The notes below the pieces were generated by a model. It saw only the letters and a program-made list of their open reading frames with translations. It was not told where the DNA came from and made no database searches. The translations under genes and the position numbers were made by a program. Shown here piece by piece: positions 5,606 to 5,907 of a DNA stretch of 5,907 nucleotides. Within the stretch, counting starts at the first letter, position 1; every line of letters begins with the position of its first letter. Source of the DNA: Defluviitaleaceae bacterium (lineage in GTDB: Bacteria; Bacillota; Clostridia; Lachnospirales; WRAA01); contig WRAA01000138.1 of assembly GCA_009780445.1 (NCBI GenBank), positions 1 to 5,907 on the forward strand, in the 5' to 3' direction.

Positions 5606-5907
5606 CAAAATTGTGATCGAGCTAAAGAATCTTGACAAATCCTTTAACGGCGTTCACGCTGTCAACAGCTTTAACATGGAGATCTATGAAGGCGAGCTTC
5701 TGGGGCTTATCGGGCCGAACGGGTGCGGAAAGTCCACATCGGTGAACCTTATGACGGGCGTGTACACGCAGGACAGCGGCGAGATCATCTACTACGACAG
5801 GGGCGGCGTCAAACACCTGCTGAAGGATCAGGCACCCTACAGCCGCGCGAAAATGGGTGTCGGCAGAACATTCCAAACGCCGAAGCCCTTCTCCGACATG
5901 ACGGTGT
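5592..5907 (+). CDS. livG: ABC transporter ATP-binding protein, LivG type (N-terminal part, runs off window)
   Basis: First 105 residues of the ATPase that powers the importer; the 3' end is outside the window. An A-loop aromatic (F18, in SFNGVHAV), Walker A GPNGCGKST (41-49) and the Q-loop RTFQTPKPF (92-100) are visible. RTFQ followed by a PF segment and the expected 'dMTV' run is characteristic of LivG/LivF ATPases. The signature motif, Walker B and H-loop lie beyond the edge. The start is GTG 5592, placed 8 bases after GGAGG (5579-5583); a GTG at 5586 would be only 2 bases away. It overlaps livM by 14 bases, so translation is likely coupled. Cys at the variable fifth position of Walker A, where Ala or Ser is more usual, is tolerated. 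A second ATPase (LivF) is expected just downstream. Confidence 0.93.
   Translation, partial: MADHSKIVIELKNLDKSFNGVHAVNSFNMEIYEGELLGLIGPNGCGKSTSVNLMTGVYTQDSGEIIYYDRGGVKHLLKDQAPYSRAKMGVGRTFQTPKPFSDMTV

Noticed and set aside
1..5907. CRISPR arrays, tRNA or rRNA genes, insertion sequences, phage or defence genes
   Set aside because: No regularly spaced repeats, tRNA-like cloverleaf, transposase motifs or terminal inverted repeats were seen; nearly all sequence is accounted for by the transport and catabolic genes.

Overview
This window is one strand-coherent accessory metabolism locus: every supported gene reads on the + strand. It combines the end of a sugar-acid catabolic transcription unit with the start of a second unit that encodes a regulator and a high-affinity ABC importer. 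The host looks like a GC-rich member of the Firmicutes, perhaps an uncultured clostridial lineage. The signs are very strong purine-rich Shine-Dalgarno sites (one matches the 16S tail over ten bases), two GTG starts, a LAAC lipobox on the binding protein followed by a Pro/Ala-rich tether typical of a cell-anchored lipoprotein, and AT-rich intergenic DNA between GC-rich genes. This assignment is an inference of moderate strength.

Region 1 (1-1416): the 3' end of a probable nitroreductase-family gene is followed after 17 bases by a full-length D-galactonate dehydratase (dgoD, 382 codons). All metal-binding and acid/base residues of the family are present. A textbook intrinsic terminator (1386-1416) closes this unit.

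Region 2 (1417-1613): a short AT-rich control region. It holds a consensus-like promoter (TTGAAG, 17-base spacer, extended -10 TATAAT). Immediately downstream of the expected transcription start lies a near-perfect 19-bp palindrome with a GTNNNAC centre, as expected for a FadR-type GntR operator.

Region 3 (1614-5907): a tight operon of a GntR/FCD regulator, a substrate-binding lipoprotein, two LivH/LivM-type permeases, and the first 105 codons of a LivG-type ATPase cut by the window edge. A very strong hairpin lies between the binding protein and the first permease. It probably sets the high binding-protein to permease ratio.

Taken together, the most economical model is a sugar-acid (D-galactonate or a relative) use locus. 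The FCD regulator would sense the acid, relieve repression at the palindrome and allow expression of an importer. That importer belongs to the family classically called branched-chain amino acid (HAAT) transporters. A HAAT importer for a sugar acid would be unusual. The binding protein appears to have lost the residues that hold the alpha-amino and carboxylate groups of amino acids, which fits the idea but does not prove it. The kinase and aldolase needed to finish galactonate breakdown are not in the window.
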